64,000 nt of DNA from Chloroflexota bacterium (GCA_014874475.1 JADBJJ010000022.1:52242-116241), one strand, 5' to 3'; counted from the first letter of the stretch, positions 48,946 through 57,721 are shown. Program-made: numbers and translations. Notes: generated from the sequence alone by a model not told the origin.

Positions 48946-48967
48946 GATTTGTCGGAATCATTGCCAA

Positions 48968-49334
48968 ATTGCTATGCGGCTTTATTATACCATCGGCCTA
49001 TGCCGGGAGCAATTCCACTGTATGTGGCCCAGCGGGAGGACGTAGCCGCACGGTCGGGTTAGAAAATGAACGCATCAGTTGCATTTTTCCTATTCTGGGG
49101 TTTAATATAGCCAGAGTCATATCGGCAACCGGAGGCTGCGGTCGTCTCCTTCCCGAGGGTTGCTGAAAATGTAACGTTGCTGGCTCAGGGGCAAAGTTTG
49201 TGTTGGCACGGGATGGGGCCCATTGGTATGCCCGCCCGTATCCAGGAAACGGGACCTGGCCTTCTTGCGCGGCGGTGAAGATTCAGCAACCCTCTATGGG
49301 GAGACGACCTGGGCCTCACTCATTAGGAGGGGAA
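48968..49334. other. Divergent intergenic region with 13-base terminal inverted repeats
   Basis: GAGGGTTGCTGAA (49155-49167) and its exact inverse TTCAGCAACCCTC (49282-49294) bound a 140-base segment with no reading frame. This looks like a small non-autonomous element. The AT-rich segment 48970-49120 must hold the promoters of yggS (leftward) and perhaps degV. Confidence 0.5.
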
Positions 49335-50207
49335 ATGGCCACTGTGGGCATTCTGACCGACACCACCGCCAGCATTCCCCGGCCGCTGGCTGAGGAACTG
49401 GGGATAGAACTGGTGCCCTACTATGTCCATCGCGGCCTGGAGACGCTGCGGGACGGGGTGGACATAAATACGGAGGAACTGGCTCGGTACCTGGAGAAGG
49501 CCGAGACTCTCCCGACCACGTCCAACCCCAGTCCGGGGGATTATCTGAGCGGGCTTCAACGCCTGGCGGAGCGGACGCGCGAAATCGTCGCTCTGACCAT
49601 GACCTCTAAAGGGAGTGGGGCGTTTCAGTCCTGCCGGGCGGCGGTGGAGATTCTGAAAGAGCGGCTGCCCCGGCTGCAAGTAGAGGTCGTGGACACCTTG
49701 CAAGTCGCTATGGCCCACGGCTGGGCGGCGATAGAGGCCGCGCGCACGGCCCTGGCAGGGCAGGGCCTGCGGGACGTCGTGGAGCGGGCCCGGGAGGTGG
49801 CCCGCCAGGCAATGATGATTCAGACCGCCGACACGCTCCGGTACCTGCACATGGGTGGCCGCATCGGGCGGGCCCAGCATCTGGTGGGCACCCTTCTGAA
49901 CATCAAGCCGCTCATCGGTATGGAGGACGGCGTGATCGTGGCCCTAGGGACAGCCCGCAGTCTTTCCAAAGCGTATGCCCGGATGGTGGAATTGATGGAG
50001 GAGCGGATAGGGAAGAGGGCCCGCATCAAAGTGGCCTTCACCCATGTGGCGGCGCTGGACCGGATGCGGCAACTCCAGGAGCAAGTGCTGGAACAATTTG
50101 AGTGCGTGGAGGTCATCGTGACCAGCCTCTCCCCTGCCCTGGCCGTCCATTCCGGTCCGGGAACGGTGGGCGTCTGCGTCTTCCCTACCGGGAGTCCGGG
50201 ACGGTGA
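49335..50207 (+). CDS. DegV family fatty-acid-binding protein
   Basis: DegV (FakB-like) proteins bind a fatty acid for phosphorylation by a FakA kinase. The N-terminus VGILTDTTASIPRPLAEELG, PTTSNPSPGDYLSGLQ and TMTSKGSGAFQSCRAA carry the conserved Ser/Thr positions; YLHMGGRIGRAQHLVGTLLNIKP is the ligand-contact region. The start is ATG 49335 behind TTAGGAGGGG. At 290 aa it is complete. No FakA-like kinase is in the window. Confidence 0.93.
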   Translation: MATVGILTDTTASIPRPLAEELGIELVPYYVHRGLETLRDGVDINTEELARYLEKAETLPTTSNPSPGDYLSGLQRLAERTREIVALTMTSKGSGAFQSCRAAVEILKERLPRLQVEVVDTLQVAMAHGWAAIEAARTALAGQGLRDVVERAREVARQAMMIQTADTLRYLHMGGRIGRAQHLVGTLLNIKPLIGMEDGVIVALGTARSLSKAYARMVELMEERIGKRARIKVAFTHVAALDRMRQLQEQVLEQFECVEVIVTSLSPALAVHSGPGTVGVCVFPTGSPGR

Positions 50208-50254
50208 ACGCAGATTCCTCTCCTGTAGGGTAGAAGCCCCTGCTTGCTTCCTGA

Positions 50255-51940
50255 TCAGAGTTCATCTCCCTCCCCCCGCAGCAGGGCCCGGCCCCGCGCC
50301 AGAACCTCTTCGGGAGGGGTGTCTCGGCGTGCCACCGACTCGTAGAATGATACATCGTAGGATCGGGTGCGCACCACCACCGGCATCGGCACCGCATGCC
50401 CCATAATCAGCGCCTGCTGACGGGTGTCCAGTCGGGCCAGCACTTCCCGCAGCGGCGCCGCCCCGGCCACTCCGGAGAAGACCGCCCGAATGTCCGCCTC
50501 GTCGTCCAGAAGGCAGGTCACCCGGGTCCCAATCTGGCTCATCACCTCCGGGTCTATGCCGCTGGGCCGCTGGTCCACGATGAGCAGGGTCACGTTGTAC
50601 TTGCGCAACTCGCGGGCGATAGTACCAAAAATCGTGTGCCGGGCGACGGCCGGATCCAGGAACTTGTGGGCCTCCTCCACCGTGATGACCAGCGGACGGG
50701 GTTCCTCGCCTCGCCCACCCTGTGCCGCCTCCTTGCGGCGGACGTAATGCTCGTGGATGCGGCGGGTGATGTAATTGGCCACCAGAATGTACGCCTCCAG
50801 ACTGTTCCCGTACCGTCCGAACTCCAGCACCACATTGACCCCCCGATCCAGGTGCTCCAGAATCCGGTGGACGGGGTCCTCCGGCACTTCCGTCCGCAGA
50901 AACTCAAACCGCCGGAAGAGGCCCAGTTTGCGCTGGATGGCTCCCAGCGTCCCGCCGTGCAGGGTGCCCTTTTCCAGCGCGTCCTGCAGTTCCTCCAGCG
51001 GGTCCTCCTCATCCAGGAGCCGGGCCAGCCAGCGGCTCCCCAGCCGACGGTGCAGGAAATAAAGAGCGCCCACCTGGATGTCGGTGAGGCCCAGCAGGGC
51101 GGAGAGACTGTCCACGTCCTCCGGCGCAATCTGGTCGTAGCCGATATAGACTGCCCCGTCGGTCTTGCTCCCCCGCCGGCGGGACGATTCCTCATCCAGC
51201 GTGAAGACGGCGACTTCGCCGGTACCAAACAGTTGCCGCAGACCCTTGACCTCCCGCCGGGCCTCATCCTGACTCTTCCAGCCGTACTCGTTGTGCATAT
51301 CAAAAATCAGGGTGACGGCAACCCGGGCATGGATGATGCCCGCCAGCAGGAGGCGGGTCAGGAACGTTTTGCCGGTGCCCGTCTTGCCAAAGACACCCGC
51401 TGACCGCTCCACGAACCGTTCCAGGTTGATGGTGACGGGCACCCCGGCCATATCCAGCGGCTCCCCGATGACGAAGTAGCCGGGCTGCTGCTCCTGCCCG
51501 AAGACCAGCGCGACATCCTCCGGCGACGCCTCGTATACCTCGGAGAAGTGCTCCGGGACGGTCTTGACCGGTTTGGGCTCCTCGGCGCCTGGCTCCAGCA
51601 CCAGCATCGGCGCAACGTGGATGCGTCCGAAGGTGGTGGTGCCCCGAACGACCTGGACGATGAACGGGTCGGAGACGTCCGGCGGTGTCTTCTCTATGAG
51701 CGGGTTGGTGGCGTCCAGCGCGACGTCGTTGATGATGGAGAAGAACCGCCGTCCGGTGCGCCCGTGGATGACGACGTACCGCCCCACCGCCAGCCCCTCA
51801 ATGACCGTCTGAGGGTCCAGTTTCACCTCCAGCCCTTTGGAGAGACTGCCGCCCACCACGATGCCCAGCCGCCGCTGGCGCGCAGACCGGTCGCCTGGGC
51901 TCAGCGGGCGAGGGAACCAGCGATCCAGTTCTTCGGCCAT
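50255..51940 (-). CDS. HerA-like hexameric ATPase (HAS-barrel, DUF87)
   Basis: This 561-residue FtsK/HerA-type ATPase probably moves DNA. The N-terminal ~180 residues contain a beta-rich HAS-barrel region. Walker A is VFGKTGTGKTFLTRLLLAG, Walker B RPLVITVEEAHKFLDPAVAR, and an arginine finger region follows in LLIVDQRPSGIDPEVMSQIG. HerA usually works with the NurA nuclease, but no NurA is adjacent. The neighbouring Cas4-like and uvrC genes are not close enough to suggest a joint operon. Confidence 0.88.
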   Translation of the reverse strand: MAEELDRWFPRPLSPGDRSARQRRLGIVVGGSLSKGLEVKLDPQTVIEGLAVGRYVVIHGRTGRRFFSIINDVALDATNPLIEKTPPDVSDPFIVQVVRGTTTFGRIHVAPMLVLEPGAEEPKPVKTVPEHFSEVYEASPEDVALVFGQEQQPGYFVIGEPLDMAGVPVTINLERFVERSAGVFGKTGTGKTFLTRLLLAGIIHARVAVTLIFDMHNEYGWKSQDEARREVKGLRQLFGTGEVAVFTLDEESSRRRGSKTDGAVYIGYDQIAPEDVDSLSALLGLTDIQVGALYFLHRRLGSRWLARLLDEEDPLEELQDALEKGTLHGGTLGAIQRKLGLFRRFEFLRTEVPEDPVHRILEHLDRGVNVVLEFGRYGNSLEAYILVANYITRRIHEHYVRRKEAAQGGRGEEPRPLVITVEEAHKFLDPAVARHTIFGTIARELRKYNVTLLIVDQRPSGIDPEVMSQIGTRVTCLLDDEADIRAVFSGVAGAAPLREVLARLDTRQQALIMGHAVPMPVVVRTRSYDVSFYESVARRDTPPEEVLARGRALLRGEGDEL

Positions 51941-51992
51941 ATGTCACTCCTCAAGTAGATAAAGGAAACGGCCCTGGGAGCCTTGTATCCTT

Positions 51993-52793
51993 TCACTGGA
52001 TTTGCGTACGCTGTTCTACCAGTGCGAGCAATCGGCCCACCGGGTCTACCGCCGGGTCCAGAGAGAGGGTAATGGTCTCCTGCGGACAGGCCGCCGCGCA
52101 ACGCCCGCAGCCATGGCAGTTCTGGCAGACGGACGCCCGCCCGTTCTCCACCCGAATGGCATCGGCCGGGCAGACCTCCGCGCAGCGCCCGCAGCCCACA
52201 CAATCCGGCCCCACGCTCACCACCAGACCCGGGAGACGGCGCACCGTCTCCTGAAAAATGGGCGGGCCGTAGCGAAGAGTCTGACGTACGGAGCAGCAAC
52301 AGTCGCAGCAGAAGCAGACCGCCAGCATGCGGCGGTACGGGATGCCCAGTATCCAGGCGTCAAAAGCGGAGTGGACGATTTGAGGCATCAATCCAGCCTC
52401 CAGGGCCTGCCGGATGTGCACCAGCGCCCCGTCTGCATCGGCCAGGTGACCCAGTTCCGGGTGAATCTCTGCCGCCCCGTCGCCCAGAAACAGGCATCCG
52501 ATATCGCGCGGGCAGGTGGGCTGGTTCTCCGCCCGTCGGCAGAGGCATTCGTTCATAATGAAACGTGCGCTGGCCCTCTCCACCAGTGGTGCCAGCACGA
52601 CGTATGGCAGGACTGCACTCTCCGTCGCCGGTATCCCCTTTCCAACGGGCAGAACGACGGCCTCATTGTTTTCTGGACGGAAGAAAGGCCGGAGCCAGCC
52701 GCTGATAACGGGCCAGCGGCCCATTCGGTTCAACAGTTTGCCCAGGGGCCAGATGCGGATCAGCAGGGAAAGGATGTAGGGCGAACGTCCCAT
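51993..52793 (-). CDS. 4Fe-4S dicluster ferredoxin-domain protein
   Basis: The C-terminal ~70 residues hold two 4Fe-4S motifs, CVGCGRCAEVCPADAI and CHGCGRCAAACPQETI. Before them is CFCCDCCCSVRQ, and near the N-terminus NECLCRRAENQPTCPRDIGC, two further Cys clusters that could bind metal. A region with LYRIWP-like hydrophobic residues at the N-terminus may sit at the membrane. The domain plan recalls small electron-transfer proteins in anaerobes, but the partner is unknown. It is 52 bases downstream of the start of HerA's upstream gap, on the same strand. Confidence 0.78.
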   Translation of the reverse strand: MGRSPYILSLLIRIWPLGKLLNRMGRWPVISGWLRPFFRPENNEAVVLPVGKGIPATESAVLPYVVLAPLVERASARFIMNECLCRRAENQPTCPRDIGCLFLGDGAAEIHPELGHLADADGALVHIRQALEAGLMPQIVHSAFDAWILGIPYRRMLAVCFCCDCCCSVRQTLRYGPPIFQETVRRLPGLVVSVGPDCVGCGRCAEVCPADAIRVENGRASVCQNCHGCGRCAAACPQETITLSLDPAVDPVGRLLALVEQRTQIQ

Positions 52794-52859
52794 CGCTTCA
52801 AAATGGTCTTTGGGCTGTGAAAACCGCCAGGATGCGAAGTGGCGGTAAATTTTTTATAC

Positions 52860-53885
52860 TCATTCATTGGAGTCCTGGTGTCTTCGGGGTTGAATCTGAA
52901 TAGATGTCCCCAGCATCCGCCGCATCTGGAGGAGACGGCGGAGAGGGCGGAATCCGGCATCTGTAAAGAGCGTCCCCAGATGCATCCGCATCCCCGGCAG
53001 TGTGGTGACTGTCTCCCAGAGGGGACGGCGGGCCAGGAAGGCCAGCGCCGCCGCGACCAGCGGCCTGCCCAGTTCGTCCATGTGCTCCGGCCGGACCAGG
53101 ACTTCCACTTCGTGCCAGCGCCCGGGGCGGTATGAGGTCAGGCGCAGGGCTCCGGAGAGAGAGGCGCCCGGTTCCTTTATCAGCAACCACCAGCCTTCGC
53201 TCCGGCCTTCCAACCAGGCCGAGAGCCGGGCCTCCCAGCCGGCCCGGTAGGCGGAGGGTCGGATTTCCAGCACCTCCTGATGGGGCCGGATCAGCCCCTG
53301 GCGGGCCAGGTAGTAAAGGTCGCTGCTTTCGGCCGCGCGCGCCCGCCGCAGCGGCAGGGACGGCGGCGGGACGGGGGGCCAGGGCTGGCCCTCCGGACGG
53401 ACCATTTCCAGCGATGTCCCGACGGTCTCAAAGCCCAGCCGTTCGTAGAGGCGACGGGCGGCCAGATTATCCTCCCGGACCTCCAGCCCCACCCACGCAC
53501 TGCCTCGCGCGGCGATGTTTTCCAGCGCGGCCTCCATCAGTGCTCGACCGATAGCGCGCCCCCTCCATTGCGGATGGACGGCGACGTTGCCGATCATCCA
53601 ACCGCCCGCCGTGGCGGCCCTCCGGAAGGAGACGTTGCCTACCACCTGCCCATCCTCCACCCACACAAACCCCGGCGGCTCCTGATCCAGGTCCATGCCC
53701 CAGAGCAGGAATCCCAGTGCACCCCAGCGGGCGATGCGCTGCATCCGGTGCAGCGTCTGGCGGGCCCAGGGCCCCAGTTCTCCGGAGAACGCCTGGGTCA
53801 TCAGGTCCGCCACTGGTCCCAGGTGGCGCAGCGGGTGGAAGGGCACCAGCCCCTGTTCAACCCGGCGGAGGACTGTGGTGCTCAT
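52860..53885 (-). CDS. GNAT acetyltransferase, tandem domain
   Basis: The N-terminal GNAT domain (about 1-170) is clear: VWVEDGQVVGNVSFRR, VHPQWRGRAIGRALMEAAL as acetyl-CoA loop, EVREDNLAARRLYERLGF. The C-terminal half (about 175-341) looks like a second, weaker GNAT copy. Its substrate is unknown. It is 66 bases upstream of the ferredoxin gene on the minus strand. Confidence 0.87.
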   Translation of the reverse strand: MSTTVLRRVEQGLVPFHPLRHLGPVADLMTQAFSGELGPWARQTLHRMQRIARWGALGFLLWGMDLDQEPPGFVWVEDGQVVGNVSFRRAATAGGWMIGNVAVHPQWRGRAIGRALMEAALENIAARGSAWVGLEVREDNLAARRLYERLGFETVGTSLEMVRPEGQPWPPVPPPSLPLRRARAAESSDLYYLARQGLIRPHQEVLEIRPSAYRAGWEARLSAWLEGRSEGWWLLIKEPGASLSGALRLTSYRPGRWHEVEVLVRPEHMDELGRPLVAAALAFLARRPLWETVTTLPGMRMHLGTLFTDAGFRPLRRLLQMRRMLGTSIQIQPRRHQDSNE

Positions 53886-53913
53886 CTCGTATAGCGTGCT
53901 CAGTATTTCTTGC

Positions 53914-54159
53914 CTATTCCGGCGTTTCTGAGGGAGCGGGCGATGTCGGCATCGCCGTTGCCTCCGCGCTGGACTCTACCGGGCGTGGCCGCATCCGCTC
54001 CAGGTCGCCGCGGGGGACCTTCACCAGATGGCGGCAGCGGGGACATTCTACACCGTAGTGGCTTTCGCTCTTCTCGGCCAGTCGGTCCAGCGCTGCCACC
54101 ACCTGGTCCACGGATAGGGAAAACATATGGCCGCATCGCTGACAGCGAACGCCTCGCAT
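53914..54159 (-). CDS. Small zinc-ribbon protein
   Basis: The 81-residue protein begins MRGVRCQRCGHMFSLS and has a second pair in VECPRCRHLVKVP, together a C-x2-C...C-x2-C zinc ribbon. The C-terminus is a low-complexity Ser/Ala/Pro tail. ATG at 54159 is preceded by AGGAGGA; the frame is open upstream but without a ribosome-binding site. Function is unknown. Confidence 0.75.
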   Translation of the reverse strand: MRGVRCQRCGHMFSLSVDQVVAALDRLAEKSESHYGVECPRCRHLVKVPRGDLERMRPRPVESSAEATAMPTSPAPSETPE

Positions 54160-54264
54160 GTCATCCTCCTGATGGGTTGGGGGACTCAGATGCAGGTTAG
54201 CGCGAAAGAGCGCGGATTTGATCATCAGCGACTCTGATTATAACTGAACTGGGAGGGAAGACAA

Positions 54265-54293
54265 ATGCCCGAGAAAGCAGCATGTCCGGGCAT
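54265..54293. other. Short hairpin between the zinc-ribbon gene and the RRM terminator
   Basis: ATGCCCG (54265-54271) pairs with CGGGCAT (54287-54293), followed by CATTTTG on the plus strand. Its role is unclear; it may back up the adjacent terminator. Confidence 0.4.
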
Positions 54294-54306
54294 CATTTTG
54301 CGGAGA

Positions 54307-54345
54307 AACAAAAACCGCATAGCCTGCGGAGGGGCCATGCGGTTT
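54307..54345 (-). terminator. Terminator of the csp-RRM transcript
   Basis: On the minus strand, AAACCGCAT pairs with ATGCGGTTT (9 bases) around a GC-rich inner loop, followed by TTTTTGTTTC. It is a classical rho-independent terminator 27 bases beyond the RRM stop. Confidence 0.8.
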
Positions 54346-54371
54346 CGGGTTTCGTCGGAAGAGGGTAAGGT

Positions 54372-54668
54372 TTAATAGCGTCGCCGCTCTCGGCGCCGTT
54401 CTCCTCGCGGCTCCCGGGCTTCCTGCGGGCGCGCTTCGGCCACCCGGATGGACCGCCCATCCACCATCCGACCATTCAACTGGTTGATGGCATTCTGAGC
54501 CGCCTGATAATCGGCCATTTCCACGAAGCCGAAGCCCCGGGATTGCCCGGTCATCCGGTCCGTGACGATACTTACCGAGATAACCTCGCCCACACTCTGG
54601 AAAAGAGTGGAGAGCGTGGCTTCGGTCGTGGCGTAACTGAGATTTCCGACATACAGCCTGGTAGACAT
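54372..54668 (-). CDS. RRM-type RNA-binding protein
   Basis: The 98-residue protein is a single RNA recognition motif with RNP2 (RLYVGNLSY) near the N-terminus and RNP1 (RGFGFVEM) at about 45-52, and an Arg-rich tail (RGERRRERRRY). Such proteins occur in cyanobacteria and Chloroflexota and may act in cold adaptation or RNA chaperoning. It lies 39 bases downstream of the cold-shock gene on the same strand and shares its terminator. Confidence 0.95.
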   Translation of the reverse strand: MSTRLYVGNLSYATTEATLSTLFQSVGEVISVSIVTDRMTGQSRGFGFVEMADYQAAQNAINQLNGRMVDGRSIRVAEARPQEAREPRGERRRERRRY

Positions 54669-54707
54669 CTCTCCTCCTGCGGCCTCAGGGCCGCTGAGCG
54701 CATCGGC

Positions 54708-54917
54708 CTAAAGGACGCGCACCTGGGTGGCGTGCAGACCCTTGGGGCCCTTCTCTACGGCGAATTCCACCCGCTGGCCTTCGCGCAGCGTGCGGAACCC
54801 ATCTCCCTGGATGGCGGTGTAGTGGACGAAAACGTCCTCGCCGTTATCCTGAGAGATAAAGCCGTATCCCTTGGCATCGTTGAACCATTTAACGGTTCCG
54901 GTCACTGTACTGCTCAC
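54708..54917 (-). CDS. Cold-shock protein (CspA family)
   Basis: The 69-residue protein is a single cold-shock domain with RNP1 KGYGFISQD and RNP2 DVFVHYTAI. It binds single-stranded RNA and DNA and melts RNA structure. The start is GTG at 54917 behind AGAAGGAGGTAGAAAAC. Its leader of about 130 bases contains a strong terminator-like hairpin at 54981-55019. The RRM gene follows in the same transcript. Confidence 0.97.
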   Translation of the reverse strand: MSSTVTGTVKWFNDAKGYGFISQDNGEDVFVHYTAIQGDGFRTLREGQRVEFAVEKGPKGLHATQVRVL

Positions 54918-54970
54918 GTTTTCTACCTCCTTCTGATTGTGAAACGGACAGACGCACAGCGAAGAGTCCG

Positions 54971-55019
54971 GTCTATATAAAAAAGACCACCCGGCCTCCG
55001 CAAGCCTGGGTGGTCTTTT
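54971..55019 (-). terminator. Terminator-like hairpin in the cold-shock gene's leader
   Basis: On the minus strand AAAAGACCACCCAGG pairs with CCGGGTGGTCTTTT (14 bases, 10-base loop), followed by TTATATAG. It lies between the csp promoter (55057-55084) and the csp start, so it either ends the incoming transcript or acts as an attenuator. Confidence 0.72.
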
Positions 55020-55056
55020 CAGACAGAACCAGAACTTACTTCGCCCTGCGCTTTGG

Positions 55057-55084
55057 AGTATACCACGATTCTCAAAAAAGTCAA
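55057..55084 (-). promoter_or_regulatory. Promoter of the cold-shock gene
   Basis: On the minus strand TTGACT (-35, 55084-55079), 16-base spacer, TATACT (-10, 55062-55057). It points leftward through the hairpin to csp. Confidence 0.65.
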
Positions 55085-55106
55085 AGGCTGTAAGTATCTG
55101 GACTAT

Positions 55107-55290
55107 ATGATGCTTACCGCCAGATCGGGCGATTTCTGGATGATGGGTATATGCACAAGCGCATCCACCTGCGCTGGGTTATCTGACGCCAGCCGAGTTT
55201 GAGGCACAATGGCGAAAGGAGAACATCCGGATTCCCGAAGTTGAACTCCAGATCGCTTAACAAGTGCCCAGTTCATAGGGGTCAGTTCAA
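55107..55290 (+). pseudogene. Remnant of an IS transposase (integrase core C-terminus)
   Basis: The frame [18 protein letters not shown], then after a +1/-1 shift [20 protein letters not shown] and EVELQIA with a stop, is the C-terminal end of an IS3/IS481-type transposase. The catalytic D,D,E part is missing. The following AGTTCATAGGGGTCAGTTCA looks like the IS right end. It inserted just beyond the end of the VIT/VWA gene. Confidence 0.62.
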
Positions 55291-57597
55291 TCAGTGCCCC
55301 GACCCGCGCTGTCGCCTCAGGCCCCAGAATGCCAGCGCCAGCAGCCCGACCAGCCCCGCGCCGGAGCAGAACCCACTGCCAGTAGGGAGAGTCGGAGTGG
55401 GCCGGGCTGGCGTCGGACCGACGGTCGGGGTCGGCGTCGCCTCCGGCGCCAGGGTCGGCGGGATGACTATCGGCTCCGTCTCCTCCAACACCACCTCGTA
55501 GGCCATCCCCTCCGCCACAAAGACCACCCGCTCCCCCAGCGCCAGGTACGGCCCCCATTCCGGTCGCGCAGCCAGTAGATCAAAGTAGGCGTCGCTCCCG
55601 AACTGCACCCGCACCGGCGTCATCCGCTGGGGGTCAAACTCCGCGTCCGTCCAGACCCCCTCCCGCAGGAAGAAGGTCTTGCTCCCAGCCTGCCGCACGA
55701 CCTGCACCGCCTCCTGGGGCATCGGCACACCGCCCGCCCCGCCCATATCCCGCAGTTCGGCCTGCTCTTGGGCCAGGTCCACTGCGTTGCCGCCCACAGC
55801 CGGAGGAACCGGCATAGCCCTCAACTGCTCCGCTGCCTCCTCCCGCCCGGCTTCGGTGAAAACGTCCTCCTGAATCAGGAAAGACGTATACGGCGTGATG
55901 ATGCCGTAGCGGACGCTCAGGTCAATCACCGCGTCCACCCACTCCTTCTGCTCGCCGTAGAGCCGGATCTGGGTGAGCAGATAGCCGATCTTTCTGGCCG
56001 CCCACAGGCGCGGGATGAACGCGTCGCCGCCCCGGGCCCGGAACATCCCCTCGTAGATGAACTCTCGCTTCTTCCCCTCCGTCTCTCCAACCAGCCGGAT
56101 GGGGACGGGGCCGCTTCCCCGGTACCGGCCCACCAGGATCAACTGGGTTCCTGCAAAGAGGTCCGGCAGCGAGCGCGGGTAAACATCCTCCACGATGACG
56201 TTGCCGAAGTCCAGGGAGATGTCGGTGAGGACGGGGGCCTGGACTTTTGCATAAAAGGCGGCGACAGCCTCGTCTATCCGCTCACCTGGGCGGACATAGG
56301 CCGGAGCGCCCCGGTGCTCCTGGGCCAGCGAGTCCAGCAGAACGGTGTTGACATCGTCGCCGACGCCGAAGGGGAAGAGGCGGACGTTTTTCGGCGCAGT
56401 CTCCCGCACTGCCTTCAGAATCTGGTCTATCTCCACCACGCCCTCAGTGGGCTGGCCGTCGGTGAGGAAGATGAGGACGGTGGGCCGTTCCCGGTCGGCC
56501 TGGGCCAGCGCTTCTAACAGCGCGCTGTGGATGTCGGTGCCGCCAGTCGCTTCCAGCCGCTCTACCCACTGCCGGGCCTCCCTCGCCTCCGATGCCGGCC
56601 GCAGACCGCGCGCCCAGGAGCGGACCCCCGTGGAGAAGGCGATCACGTTGAACCGGTCCTCCGGGTTCAGGTGCTCCAGGACGTAGACCAGCGCGTCCTT
56701 CGCCTGCGCAATCTTCTCCCCCTGCATAGAGCCGGAGATGTCCAGGACCAGCAGGACATCTTTGGACTGGACCCGTTCCGCCTTCAGCGGGGGTGCGACC
56801 AGGAGCAGGAAGAAGCCGTCGTCAGGCGGTTCGCGGTAGGTCAGGAGCGTCAGTCCCACTTCCTCCTCCCCAACGGTGTAGACCAGTTGAAAGTCCCGGT
56901 CGGGCCGCACGTTCGTCTCCTCGTAGGAGACGGTGGCCCGGTATTCCTCCCGGTCAATGTAGACCTGATCCTGGTGGGTGGGGGAGTAGACAGCCTTCAG
57001 GGAGACAGACGAGCGGATATCCACGCGGATGGCGACCTCCTCCAGCGGGCGGGCGGAGAAGCGCTCGGTGTTAAGGGGGTAGACGTAGCGGACCATACCG
57101 CCTTCCAGCGGAAGGACCTGGGTGTACTCCAGTTGGATGCGGCGCTCGCCACCGGGCGGGATGGGGAAGATGCGGGCCTGGACGACGTCCCGCCCAACGT
57201 ACTCCAGCAGGGCCGGGTCGCGTCGGCGGCGGACGATGTCCTCATAGATAGCGCGAGCCTCTTCTGCAGGGAGAATTTCCGCCTCTATGGGCTCCCCGTC
57301 CACCCACATCGTGAACCGGCTGACCGTCGCGCCGGGCGGGAGAGGGAAAATGTAGGTCCCTTCGGCCTCCCAATCGTGCTCGTTGAGGAAGACCTGATCC
57401 ACGCGGGTGGTGGCGACCTGATTCTCTATGGTGACGGTGACCCGATGATAGCGGATGGTGAGCCAGAGGGGTTCCGGGGCGGGGCCGGGGGGCCAGGGTG
57501 GCTCCGGGATGATGATACCGTCGGCCCAGGCGGGGGTAGCCGTTACCAGCAGAAGTCCAATGCTCAGCAATGCCAACAGCCAGTGATGTCCCTTCAT
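55291..57597 (-). CDS. VIT and von Willebrand A domain surface protein
   Basis: Residues 1-25 are a signal peptide (ending PAWA). The VIT domain spans about 45-180 (VTIENQVATTRVDQVFLN), as in inter-alpha-trypsin inhibitor heavy chains. The VWA domain at about 275-450 has a complete MIDAS (LVLDISGSMQG, with the later T and D). After about 600 come a beta-rich region, a Thr/Pro linker and a final membrane helix with basic tail (GLVGLLALAFWGLRRQR). It is probably exported and anchored at the C-terminus. It may bind ligand or act in adhesion; the role is unknown. Confidence 0.88.
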   Translation of the reverse strand: MKGHHWLLALLSIGLLLVTATPAWADGIIIPEPPWPPGPAPEPLWLTIRYHRVTVTIENQVATTRVDQVFLNEHDWEAEGTYIFPLPPGATVSRFTMWVDGEPIEAEILPAEEARAIYEDIVRRRRDPALLEYVGRDVVQARIFPIPPGGERRIQLEYTQVLPLEGGMVRYVYPLNTERFSARPLEEVAIRVDIRSSVSLKAVYSPTHQDQVYIDREEYRATVSYEETNVRPDRDFQLVYTVGEEEVGLTLLTYREPPDDGFFLLLVAPPLKAERVQSKDVLLVLDISGSMQGEKIAQAKDALVYVLEHLNPEDRFNVIAFSTGVRSWARGLRPASEAREARQWVERLEATGGTDIHSALLEALAQADRERPTVLIFLTDGQPTEGVVEIDQILKAVRETAPKNVRLFPFGVGDDVNTVLLDSLAQEHRGAPAYVRPGERIDEAVAAFYAKVQAPVLTDISLDFGNVIVEDVYPRSLPDLFAGTQLILVGRYRGSGPVPIRLVGETEGKKREFIYEGMFRARGGDAFIPRLWAARKIGYLLTQIRLYGEQKEWVDAVIDLSVRYGIITPYTSFLIQEDVFTEAGREEAAEQLRAMPVPPAVGGNAVDLAQEQAELRDMGGAGGVPMPQEAVQVVRQAGSKTFFLREGVWTDAEFDPQRMTPVRVQFGSDAYFDLLAARPEWGPYLALGERVVFVAEGMAYEVVLEETEPIVIPPTLAPEATPTPTVGPTPARPTPTLPTGSGFCSGAGLVGLLALAFWGLRRQRGSGH

Positions 57598-57686
57598 AGT
57601 GCCTCCTTGCTTTTGCGAATGCCCCTATTTATGCAGAGCGCATCGCTCCTGAATTCAAGACGGCCGCAGGAGCAGGAGAGTTCCGG

Positions 57687-57714
57687 TTGACGTTCTGCTA
57701 CAAACGGGTAAAAT
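57687..57714 (+). promoter_or_regulatory. Promoter of the DUF62 gene
   Basis: TTGACG (57687-57692), 16-base spacer, TAAAAT (57709-57714). The ATG at 57722 lies 7 bases beyond the -10, at the expected start of transcription. Confidence 0.68.
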
Positions 57715-57721
57715 ATCCCCG

